This document shows, one piece after another, positions 1 to 4,696 of a stretch of DNA of 6,014 nucleotides. The DNA lies in contig CAUEFX010000111.1 in NCBI GenBank assembly GCA_958477465.1, forward strand, positions 1 to 6,014. The letters run 5' to 3'. Within the stretch, counting starts at the first letter, position 1; each line of letters opens with the position of its first letter. This stretch comes from an uncultured Bacteroides sp. Its GTDB lineage: Bacteria; Bacteroidota; Bacteroidia; Bacteroidales; Bacteroidaceae. Both the position numbers and the translations under genes were made by a program. Under the pieces are notes generated by a model. The model ran no database searches, was not told where the DNA came from, and saw only the letters and a list, made by a program, of their open reading frames with translations.

Positions 1-1
1 C

Positions 2-367
2 CTCTATGGCGCAGAGGGCAACGTTTATGCAACCCTTGCAAAGGCGTTCACCGGCATAACCGCTTATTCGTTCCTCGTCTTCAACCTCCTGTGCGCTCCC
101 TGCTTCGCAGCTATCGGTGCTATCAAGCGTGAGATGAACAGCGCAAAGTGGACCTGGTTCGCAATCGGCTATCAGTGCGGCTTCGCCTATGTTATCTCCC
201 TTATGATAAACCAGTTCGGCAACCTCTTCACCGGCAACATCCACGGCGCAGTTGATATCGTAAGCCTTGTGTTCGCGTTCATCTTCCTCGCCCTGATAAT
301 CTTCATGCTCGTGCGTCCTTACAAGGAAGCTACGAAGCTGACCTCCGATGTAAAGGTTACGAAATAA
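2..367 (+). CDS. feoB: Ferrous iron transport protein B (FeoB), C-terminal end, 5' partial
   Basis: This is the last ~121 residues of FeoB, the inner-membrane Fe(II) uptake protein with an N-terminal G domain and a C-terminal membrane domain. The reading frame is open from base 2, so the gene starts left of the window. The visible part contains the conserved late-FeoB stretch NLLCAPCFAAIGAIKRE followed by MNSAKWTWFAIGYQ. It then has hydrophobic membrane segments (around FAYVISLMINQFGNLF and IVSLVFAFIFLALIIFMLV) and a short charged cytoplasmic tail ending KVTK. The Cys in the NLLCAPCFA segment are typical of the gate region of the family. It is followed after 34 bases by the small FeoB-associated protein, which supports the call and suggests one transcript. 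The function of the family is established; assignment rests on recognised motifs. Confidence 0.93.
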   Translation, partial: LYGAEGNVYATLAKAFTGITAYSFLVFNLLCAPCFAAIGAIKREMNSAKWTWFAIGYQCGFAYVISLMINQFGNLFTGNIHGAVDIVSLVFAFIFLALIIFMLVRPYKEATKLTSDVKVTK

Positions 368-401
368 AGCAAAAACCAATCTGTGAAAGGAGTCTTTTCA
401 A

Positions 402-599
402 ATGCTCGCGTGGTTATCAAAGAATATTGCAACCATTATAATATGCCTTGTGCTTGCCGTTATCGTGGCACTGATTATATACAATCTTGTCAAGGATAAA
501 AAGAAAGGCAAATCCTCCTGCGGCTGCAACTGTGCCCACTGTGCTATGGCAGGCTCCTGCCACAGCGCGAATCAGCAAAAGGGCAAAAAACGCAGCTGA
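402..599 (+). CDS. FeoB-associated Cys-rich membrane protein (P12-like family)
   Basis: A 65-residue protein starting at ATG 402, with the ribosome binding site AAAGGAG at 386-392, nine bases upstream. Residues 8-29 form one hydrophobic membrane helix. A basic stretch (KDKKKGK) and a Cys cluster follow, with Cys at 40, 42, 44, 47 and 53 (pattern CxCxCx2Cx5C, ending CHS), and then a basic tail. This layout is the FeoB-associated Cys-rich membrane protein family, which in Clostridia and other anaerobes lies directly after feoB. The gene sits 34 bases after feoB here and before a terminator, so it is the last gene of the feo operon. A role in handling Fe(II) at the FeoB exit is a family-level inference; the Cys could bind metal. 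No catalytic domain is visible. Confidence 0.9.
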   Translation: MLAWLSKNIATIIICLVLAVIVALIIYNLVKDKKKGKSSCGCNCAHCAMAGSCHSANQQKGKKRS

Positions 600-618
600 T
601 AAGCACAACAGAACAGAA

Positions 619-648
619 AAAAGGACGCAGCGCAAACTGCGTCCTTTT
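619..648 (+). terminator. Intrinsic terminator of the feo operon
   Basis: GGACGCAG (623-630) pairs perfectly with CTGCGTCC (637-644) around the 6-base loop CGCAAA and is followed by TTTT. An A-run (617-622) precedes the stem, so A/T pairing extends the helix. It lies 20 bases after the stop of the Cys-rich protein and before the next promoter, so it should end the feo transcript. The T-run is short (4), so termination may be incomplete. Confidence 0.85.
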
Positions 649-660
649 GGCATATTCCGG

Positions 661-689
661 TGGATTTTTTCGCGCTTTGCTGATATAAT
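661..689 (+). promoter_or_regulatory. Extended -10 promoter for the 722-1420 gene pair
   Basis: A perfect TATAAT lies at 684-689, preceded by TGA (681-683), giving a TGnTATAAT extended -10. The -35 region 17 bases upstream (TGGATT, 661-666) is poor, which extended -10 promoters tolerate. It sits between the feo terminator and the GGAGG site of the 722 gene. Confidence 0.65.
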
Positions 690-708
690 CAAAGAAAATC
701 GGCATATC

Positions 709-713
709 GGAGG
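709..713 (+). promoter_or_regulatory. Ribosome binding site GGAGG that fixes a TTG start
   Basis: GGAGG at 709-713 overlaps the in-frame GTG at 713, so that codon cannot be its start. The TTG at 722 lies eight bases downstream, the normal spacing, and gives the N-terminus MIFQFGEYKI. Confidence 0.75.
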
Positions 714-721
714 TGCGTAGA

Positions 722-1204
722 TTGATATTTCAATTCGGCGAATACAAAATCGATGTTGATGTTGAAAAGACGAAGCAATTCTATAACCGCGCCGTAACGG
801 TCAGCGAGGAATGCCAATGCGACGGGTGCCTTAACTTCGAGAGAGCCGTCGACAAACTTCCGCAGAATATCCGGGACTTTTTCTCCGCGCTCGGCGTTGA
901 CATGAAAAAAATCTGCGAATGTTATGTCTATTGCGCCAAAGACGAAAACACGCTGTACTACGGTGGCTTTTGCCACATCTGCGGAACTTTACTCAGTGGC
1001 AAAAGCGCATGGAAACCGACGAGTGACTCTACAGCCTGTTGGGACGAAAAAGCAACATATCCGCTCTCGCCGAATTTTGGCGTTTCGTTCAGCGACCGTA
1101 TCGACATGCCGGAGCCGGATTTTCCTCTTCCAGTGATTCAGCTCGACTTCGATGCGGATATCCCGTGGGTGCTCGGAAAGAGGAATAGCTATATTGACGA
1201 ATAA
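722..1204 (+). CDS. Conserved Cys-rich protein of unknown function
   Basis: A 160-residue soluble protein with no signal peptide or membrane segment. I chose TTG 722 because GGAGG (709-713) is correctly spaced for it, while the upstream GTG 713 overlaps that site. The protein has a CxCxxC motif at residues 31-36 (CQCDGC), Cys at 65, 67 and 71, a CxxC at 84-87 (CHIC) and Cys 106. This suggests a metal (zinc) site or structural Cys, but not all of them need be ligands. The C-terminal third is Asp- and Pro-rich and ends with DIPWVLGKRN. The sequence has the look of a family common in Bacillota that has no assigned role, and I cannot name a function. It is probably cotranscribed with the next gene, which starts 12 bases after its stop. 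Confidence 0.85.
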   Translation: MIFQFGEYKIDVDVEKTKQFYNRAVTVSEECQCDGCLNFERAVDKLPQNIRDFFSALGVDMKKICECYVYCAKDENTLYYGGFCHICGTLLSGKSAWKPTSDSTACWDEKATYPLSPNFGVSFSDRIDMPEPDFPLPVIQLDFDADIPWVLGKRNSYIDE

Positions 1205-1216
1205 CGAGGCGAAAAA

Positions 1217-1420
1217 ATGAGCAAATACAACGCACTCTGGGAATATGTCAAAAACAGCGGCGCGCAGTCGCTGAAGCTCACTTTTGATGAAATACAAAAT
1301 ATCGCTGGCGTGCCGATAGACCACTCGTTTCTGAACTTCAAAAAAGAGCTTGCGGATTACGGCTATCGGGTCGGGAAAATCTCGATGAAAGAAAAGACTG
1401 TGAGTTTTGAGAAGAAATAA
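1217..1420 (+). CDS. Small conserved protein of unknown function (DUF7662-like)
   Basis: A 67-residue basic soluble protein starting at ATG 1217, with GAGG at 1206-1209 seven bases upstream. It begins MSKYNALWEYVKNSG, then has KLTFDEIQNIAG, the motif IDHSFLNFKKEL and a basic C-terminus (VGKISMKEKTVSFEKK). The N-terminal Y-x-x-L-W-x-Y followed by a short helix-rich core resembles small stand-alone domains seen in many Clostridia, which I associate with DUF7662. That name is from memory of the pattern. No function is known to me. A nucleic-acid-binding role would fit the basic residues but is speculation. It is the second gene of the 722-1420 pair. Confidence 0.82.
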   Translation: MSKYNALWEYVKNSGAQSLKLTFDEIQNIAGVPIDHSFLNFKKELADYGYRVGKISMKEKTVSFEKK

Positions 1421-1576
1421 AATTGTGCGAACTTCGCGGGCGGATAACATCAGCTTCAGCAAGGTTGTGATGATTTCCAATATTACGGAGGTTGACCGTT
1501 GTCGATACTTATATCCGCAAATCCCGATTCGCCTAACACTCACAGCCCATCAGCAGCCTTTCACCTCCTCCGAACA
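1421..1576 (+). other. Intergenic stretch without a convincing gene
   Basis: No recognisable gene lies here. A GGAGG at 1487-1491 is followed seven bases later by TTG 1499, which opens a 47-codon frame (N-terminus MSILISANPDSPNTHS) closing at 1642 in an ATGA overlap with the acetyltransferase start. The frame runs through the acetyltransferase promoter and loses protein-like character after about 20 residues. It may be chance or the broken 5' end of a lost gene. On the minus strand TCACCTCCT (1561-1569) is a perfect Shine-Dalgarno with no gene behind it. Confidence 0.4.
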
Positions 1577-1605
1577 TTTACATTTTGGAAAAAATATGCT
1601 ATAAT
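1577..1605 (+). promoter_or_regulatory. Strong promoter for the acetyltransferase gene
   Basis: TTTACA (1577-1582) and a perfect TATAAT (1600-1605) are separated by exactly 17 bases, with TG at 1597-1598 giving an extended -10. This is near consensus for the housekeeping sigma factor. It lies 33 bases before the ATG at 1639, so the untranslated leader is short and holds the GGGGGAGAG ribosome binding region. Confidence 0.85.
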
Positions 1606-1638
1606 GCGGGCACAAAACTCTGGGGGAGAGATAATAAG

Positions 1639-2067
1639 ATGATAAGATTGGCATCGGTCGGCGATGCGGGAGAGCTTGAGCGCCTCAATGCAGAGTTCAA
1701 CGGCAAGGGCAAGACTACGGAAGAAAGCATTCGCGCCTCGCTTCTTACAAACAGGCGCGAGGTTGTCATCGTTGCGGACGGCAACGGAGGACGGCTCGCC
1801 GGCTTCGTCTGCGTTCAGCTGAAGAAGTCGTTTTGCTACGACGAATATATGCCCGAGATAACGGAGGTCTATGTCCGTCCCGAGTATCGCGGGCGGGGAG
1901 TCGCGCGCGAAATGCTGACCTTCGCGCAGGAATACTGCAAAAAAATATACCCGCTCCACAGCTTCGAGCTGTTGACGGGCAGTGATAACACTGCCGCGCA
2001 AAAGCTCTACTCCGCCATCGGCTTCGAGTGCGACGGCGAAATGCATATGTCAAAGCAGGTAAAATAA
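1639..2067 (+). CDS. GNAT-family N-acetyltransferase
   Basis: A 142-residue single-domain GNAT protein that would transfer an acetyl group from acetyl-CoA to an amine; the substrate cannot be told. The start is ATG 1639, because GGGGGAG (1622-1628) sits ten bases upstream and the promoter -10 (1600-1605) lies downstream of the alternative in-frame ATG at 1585. Visible family features are the N-terminal MIRLASVGDAGELERL (the usual 'I R x A t x x D' opening), the beta4 strand ITEVYVRPEYRG, and the acetyl-CoA pyrophosphate loop YRGRGVA (R/Q-x-x-G-x-G/A). The C-terminal DNTAAQKLYSAIGFE (N-x-x-A-x-x-L-Y-x-x-x-G-F) is also present. The layout resembles small RimI-like or aminoglycoside 6'-acetyltransferase-like members, but a resistance role is not shown. 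The next gene follows after 26 bases, probably on the same transcript. Confidence 0.92.
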   Translation: MIRLASVGDAGELERLNAEFNGKGKTTEESIRASLLTNRREVVIVADGNGGRLAGFVCVQLKKSFCYDEYMPEITEVYVRPEYRGRGVAREMLTFAQEYCKKIYPLHSFELLTGSDNTAAQKLYSAIGFECDGEMHMSKQVK

Positions 2068-2093
2068 TTTGAGAGAATCGCAGGAACAGAGCT

Positions 2094-2930
2094 ATGAGAA
2101 TAATAAATACTTTTGATAAAATACCCGGCTGCTTTAAGAACAGCGCCTTTGATTTGGATGCATGGAGAGTATACGCCCGCGCGATTTCGCCGGAGCTTGG
2201 CGAAAAATGCGAACGGGATTCGAGGGAATATGATTTCAATAATGATGTGCTGCCCGTAGTCAATAACGTGCTGCTCAACAGGGACGCGGCGATTGCGGCA
2301 AACGACTCCTTTGTCGCCGTGACCGACAAGCTTGCGAGCAATATAGAGCGGCTTTTTGAAAACGGCGTCGAGACGGATATTATTCTCTATTTGGGGCTGT
2401 GCAACGGCGCGGGCTGGGCGACATCGCTTGACGGCAGAGACGCGGTTTTGCTCGGAATAGAAAAAATTATCGAGTTGAATTGGCAGGATGAATCCGCCAT
2501 GCAGGCTCTGATTTTTCATGAAATAGGCCACATATGGCATAAAACCTACGGGAATCTCTATCCCGAGGCTCGGTCAGAGGGCGAAAATTCACTGGCTCAG
2601 CTCTATCAAGAGGGACTTGCCATGGTCTGCGAACATATTTTATGCCAAGATGACAGATACTATCATCAAAATCAAAACGGTTGGCTCGATTGGTGCAAGG
2701 AAAACGAAGCCGAAATAAAGCGTGAATATCTCCGCCGCGTCGATAAAAATATCAGCACGCAGGATTTCTTCGGGGATTGGTGCAGCTACAAAAATCACAG
2801 CGATGTTGGCTATTATCTGGGCTGCGAGTTCGTCAAACATTTGCAGCAGCAATACTCGCTTGTCGATATAGCAAGCCTCAATGTCAATCAGTTATATAAT
2901 CATTTTAAGGAGTTTGCGTCGGCCGAATAA
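2094..2930 (+). CDS. Putative zinc metallopeptidase with HEIGH motif
   Basis: A 278-residue protein starting at ATG 2094 with AGGA (2082-2085) eight bases upstream. There is no signal peptide or membrane helix, so it should be cytoplasmic. Residues 142-146 are HEIGH (HExxH), with hydrophobic residues before it (ALIF) as in gluzincin metallopeptidases. Glu173 in YQEGLAMVCEHIL, 27 residues after the second His, fits the third zinc ligand, resembling the EGLA motif of DUF2268-type predicted Zn proteases. The region around residues 95-125 (LYLGLCNGAGWAT, then VLLGIEKI) resembles the strand and edge-strand region before the HExxH helix in that group. Substrate unknown. The C-terminal ~100 residues are mostly helical and rich in aromatic residues and Cys. 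It is probably cotranscribed with the acetyltransferase. It could be a lineage-specific gluzincin family rather than DUF2268 proper. Confidence 0.82.
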   Translation: MRIINTFDKIPGCFKNSAFDLDAWRVYARAISPELGEKCERDSREYDFNNDVLPVVNNVLLNRDAAIAANDSFVAVTDKLASNIERLFENGVETDIILYLGLCNGAGWATSLDGRDAVLLGIEKIIELNWQDESAMQALIFHEIGHIWHKTYGNLYPEARSEGENSLAQLYQEGLAMVCEHILCQDDRYYHQNQNGWLDWCKENEAEIKREYLRRVDKNISTQDFFGDWCSYKNHSDVGYYLGCEFVKHLQQQYSLVDIASLNVNQLYNHFKEFASAE

Positions 2931-3030
2931 ACGGACGGCAAGCAGCAAAAAAGCTTTTACGTAGAAAGAGCGTACTGTTCGCGGCGTTTTTGATTATTCG
3001 AGATATCCAAATTATCCTGATTATACAGGC

Positions 3031-3065
3031 AGTGTTATCGGTTTGTTATCGAGACTGATAACACT
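3031..3065. repeat. Strong 14-bp hairpin with repeated GTTATC/GATAAC hexamers
   Basis: AGTGTTATC (3031-3039) is the exact reverse complement of GATAACACT (3057-3065). Pairing continues inward through 3044/3052 with two G-T wobbles, leaving a 7-base loop (3045-3051). No T-run follows on either strand, so it is not a standard terminator. GTTATC occurs at 3034 and 3045 and GATAAC at 3057 and 3080, so it may also be a clustered protein binding site. Confidence 0.6.
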
Positions 3066-3136
3066 CGACCTACAGCTATGATAACAGCAAGCTATGCCGC
3101 TTCGAAATATTGTGTTTTTACTTAGAAAAGCGAGAA

Positions 3137-3163
3137 CTTATATGTTACTAAGAAACATATAAG
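3137..3163. repeat. 10-bp perfect inverted repeat
   Basis: CTTATATGTT (3137-3146) pairs with AACATATAAG (3154-3163) around the 7-base loop ACTAAGA. CTTAG at 3121-3125 could compete by pairing with CTAAG at 3148-3152. No T-run follows. It could be an operator, a processed RNA hairpin or a recombination-related repeat; nothing decides between these. Confidence 0.5.
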
Positions 3164-3272
3164 GCAAGTTGTTCTATGATTTCTTCATGCTTATGCTAAG
3201 AAAATTTCTCTCATTTAATATATTTTTCTCCGCCTTGACGGTATGTCAAAACGGAATTTTTATCAAATATGT

Positions 3273-3308
3273 AAAAAAGGCTTTTGCCCAAAACAGGGCA
3301 GAAGCCTT
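3273..3308 (-). terminator. Intrinsic terminator for minus-strand transcription
   Basis: On the minus strand AAGGCTTCTGCCC pairs with GGGCAAAAGCCTT (13 pairs, one wobble) around a 6-base loop (TGTTTT) and runs directly into TTTTTT (plus-strand A-run 3273-3278). On the plus strand the hairpin is followed by TAAAAATT and so should not terminate. It lies 3' of the restriction operon. If the guaA-like motif at 3448-3459 is an integration site, this may originally have been the terminator of guaA. Confidence 0.8.
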
Positions 3309-3386
3309 AAAAATTATGCGATTTTTAGGTTTAGTTGTAAGCCAAGTATTATTATTTCATCTGTTGCAAAAACGGTTACTCGAAAA

Positions 3387-3430
3387 GTGCCGAGTCCCGA
3401 AACCCGCATAAATACTGGTTTTTTCGGCAC
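3387..3430. repeat. Nested inverted repeat beside the putative att site
   Basis: Outer arms are GTGCCGA (3387-3393) and TCGGCAC (3424-3430). Inside them AAACC (3400-3404) can pair with GGTTT (3417-3421), and CCGAAACC (3397-3404) could alternatively pair with GGTTT plus TCGG using a bulge. The structure ends 17 bases from the guaA-like motif. It may be a recombinase binding region or a leftover RNA structure; the role is not established. Confidence 0.5.
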
Positions 3431-3442
3431 ATCTAAACCAAA

Positions 3443-3460
3443 GGGAATTATTCCCACTCG
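3443..3460 (-). other. Putative att site: guaA 3'-end-like motif at an island boundary
   Basis: The minus strand reads GAG-TGG-GAA-TAA at 3459-3448, the usual codons for the EWE-stop end of GMP synthase (guaA), an established integration hotspot. It overlaps the inverted repeat GGGAAT-T-ATTCCC (3443-3455). The rest of guaA is absent: upstream on the minus strand (3460 rightwards) the sequence is AT-rich non-coding DNA, then the restriction operon. That is what the duplicated att copy at the far end of an island would look like. Chromosome would be to the left and element to the right. A 12-base match can arise by chance, so this is an inference supported by context. Confidence 0.55.
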
Positions 3461-3560
3461 CTCCCTGTAAATCAATCTTAAACACATTTGTTTATGAAAT
3501 TTATCAGAGAGTATCTATATTATTTGAATTATCGGTAAAGCATACGCTATCCGATTTTTT

Positions 3561-3578
3561 GTTGCCATATCGTTGCCA
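3561..3578. repeat. Tandem direct repeat GTTGCCA
   Basis: GTTGCCA (3561-3567), spacer TATC, GTTGCCA (3572-3578): two exact heptamers on an 11-base period, so on the same face of the helix. They lie about 100 bases inside the putative element from the att-like motif. Short direct repeats at this place resemble arm-type binding sites of tyrosine integrases. No integrase gene is in the window. Confidence 0.5.
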
Positions 3579-3584
3579 CAAAAA

Positions 3585-4676
3585 TTATTTAGATTCTATT
3601 TCATCAAAATCTATATTTCCAATAGTAAACTTGCTTTTATCAATAATTCTGTCTATTGATTTGATCATTTGCTCTGTCATTTCTATATAGGAAGCCAAAT
3701 CAACATCCAAAAAGCGAATTGCTTGATTCATACTTCTTTCTATTCCAAGATTTCCCAAAGATATTTCCTTGAGTACCTGAACAGATTCATTCGATGTGGC
3801 AATTGATGTCTTCATATTATATAAAGCCTTTATATAATTAATTAAAGAGTCTTTATTTTCTGGTTTTACTGCAATATTGTTTTCTAACAATCCCAAAATA
3901 TTCTTCTCAATTTTCGACCAGTACGAAGATATAGTTGAATTATGTGCCTTTAATTGTTTGCTAAATGTAGCAATATATTCAGCAGCTTTTTTAGACTGTT
4001 TTCTCACAAATGATGCGGTCCCATTGCCTCCGTTCTTATTCACTCGCTCAATTTCTTCTGTGCATCCATTTATACCATTACTCATTACATTCATTTCTGA
4101 AGACATCGTTTCAATGTCCGAAGTCATCTTCTCAGTATCTTCTTCTACATCCGCTAAAAAGTCAAGAAAACCTTTTTCGCCTTCAGGAATATCAACTTTA
4201 ATAATTTCTTTTTTAAAAAGTTCTTCTGGAGCAATCTTACTATGATCCAAAAAATCCCCAACAGGATTATTAAAAATAACACTACCATCTCTTGCTCCCT
4301 TCAAATTCTTCTCCAAATATGTAATTAAATCATAAAACTTTTTGAAGTGAGTAGAATAGTCTTTTGCTCGATATTGTTTCAAATCAAAAGGAAGACTGCC
4401 AAGATTATCACGAGTTATCATTATAGTTTTCTTATTGAAACTGTGAGCAATACCCAATTCATACATTACATTTGGATTTAATCCGGTCAAATCTGCTAAA
4501 ACAATGTCGGCAGAATAAATTGGAGGAATAATGTCGGCTAGAATATTTTGTTGGTTATCTTCATCTCCAGCGTGCGAAAATTCAAAATCTTCGTTAAAAT
4601 GTTCCTTTATCATCTCATATGACTCAAAAAAGTCATCAGTAAACGGCATAATTACAAATACTTTTGTCTTATCCAT
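3585..4676 (-). CDS. Nucleoside 2-deoxyribosyltransferase-like (TIR-related) domain protein with helical C-terminal half
   Basis: A 363-residue soluble protein starting at ATG 4676, with AGGAG (4690-4686) nine bases upstream. Residues 5-12 (KVFVIMPF) are the first strand of the fold. Residues 45-78 contain ILADII, ADIVLADLTG and NPNVMYELGIAH. These match the nucleoside 2-deoxyribosyltransferase-like fold, where Asp62 and especially Glu73 fall at the active-site positions. Related domains, including TIR, cleave N-glycosidic bonds of nucleotides or NAD and act as effectors in anti-phage systems. Residues about 170-350 are predicted by eye to be helical and coiled-coil-like (Met/Glu/Ser-rich 180-212, then basic 220-245), with no membrane segment; I do not recognise this part. 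It lies 20 bases after the methyltransferase and is the last gene of the operon, strikingly AT-rich. An effector or sensor role alongside restriction-modification is an inference. Confidence 0.85.
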   Translation of the reverse strand: MDKTKVFVIMPFTDDFFESYEMIKEHFNEDFEFSHAGDEDNQQNILADIIPPIYSADIVLADLTGLNPNVMYELGIAHSFNKKTIMITRDNLGSLPFDLKQYRAKDYSTHFKKFYDLITYLEKNLKGARDGSVIFNNPVGDFLDHSKIAPEELFKKEIIKVDIPEGEKGFLDFLADVEEDTEKMTSDIETMSSEMNVMSNGINGCTEEIERVNKNGGNGTASFVRKQSKKAAEYIATFSKQLKAHNSTISSYWSKIEKNILGLLENNIAVKPENKDSLINYIKALYNMKTSIATSNESVQVLKEISLGNLGIERSMNQAIRFLDVDLASYIEMTEQMIKSIDRIIDKSKFTIGNIDFDEIESK

Positions 4677-4696
4677 ATTATATTTCTCCTATAGTT

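Larger units (their letters stand above)
2931..3584. other. 654-base non-coding junction between chromosome-like and island-like DNA
   Basis: I see no convincing gene here. Base composition changes from the moderate GC of the left genes to AT-rich DNA within this stretch. It contains, in order, a strong hairpin (3031-3065), a second hairpin (3137-3163), a minus-strand intrinsic terminator (3273-3308), a nested inverted repeat (3387-3430), a guaA 3'-end-like motif (3448-3459) and tandem GTTGCCA repeats (3561-3578). Transcription from the left (+) and right (-) converges here. No clear + strand terminator for the 2094-2930 gene is visible. Confidence 0.7.

Noticed and set aside
989..1543. 184-codon minus-strand open frame
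   Set aside because: It lies opposite the 722-1204 and 1217-1420 genes, which have good ribosome binding sites and family-like sequence. The minus-strand Shine-Dalgarno at 1561-1569 is too far from its start.
1585..1638. Longer N-terminus for the acetyltransferase from ATG 1585
   Set aside because: The -10 element at 1600-1605 lies downstream of that codon and GGGGGAG is placed for ATG 1639; the extra 18 residues do not fit the GNAT fold start.
2007..2540. 177-codon minus-strand open frame
   Set aside because: It is the shadow of the HEIGH protein gene and has no domain features.
3169..3411. 80-codon plus-strand open frame in the junction
   Set aside because: It starts at TTG without a good ribosome binding site, runs through the 3273-3308 terminator hairpin and part of the 3387-3430 repeat, and has no protein-family features.
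3243..3470. 75-codon plus-strand frame overlapping the att-like motif
   Set aside because: It crosses the terminator hairpin, the nested repeat and the att-like motif; its residue make-up follows these non-coding structures.
3561..3578. CRISPR-type repeat
   Set aside because: Only two copies of a 7-mer with a 4-base spacer, far too short for a CRISPR array; no cas genes are present.
3877..4245. 122-codon plus-strand open frame
   Set aside because: It is antisense to the deoxyribosyltransferase-like gene and has the Ser/Phe/Leu-rich make-up typical of a shadow frame.
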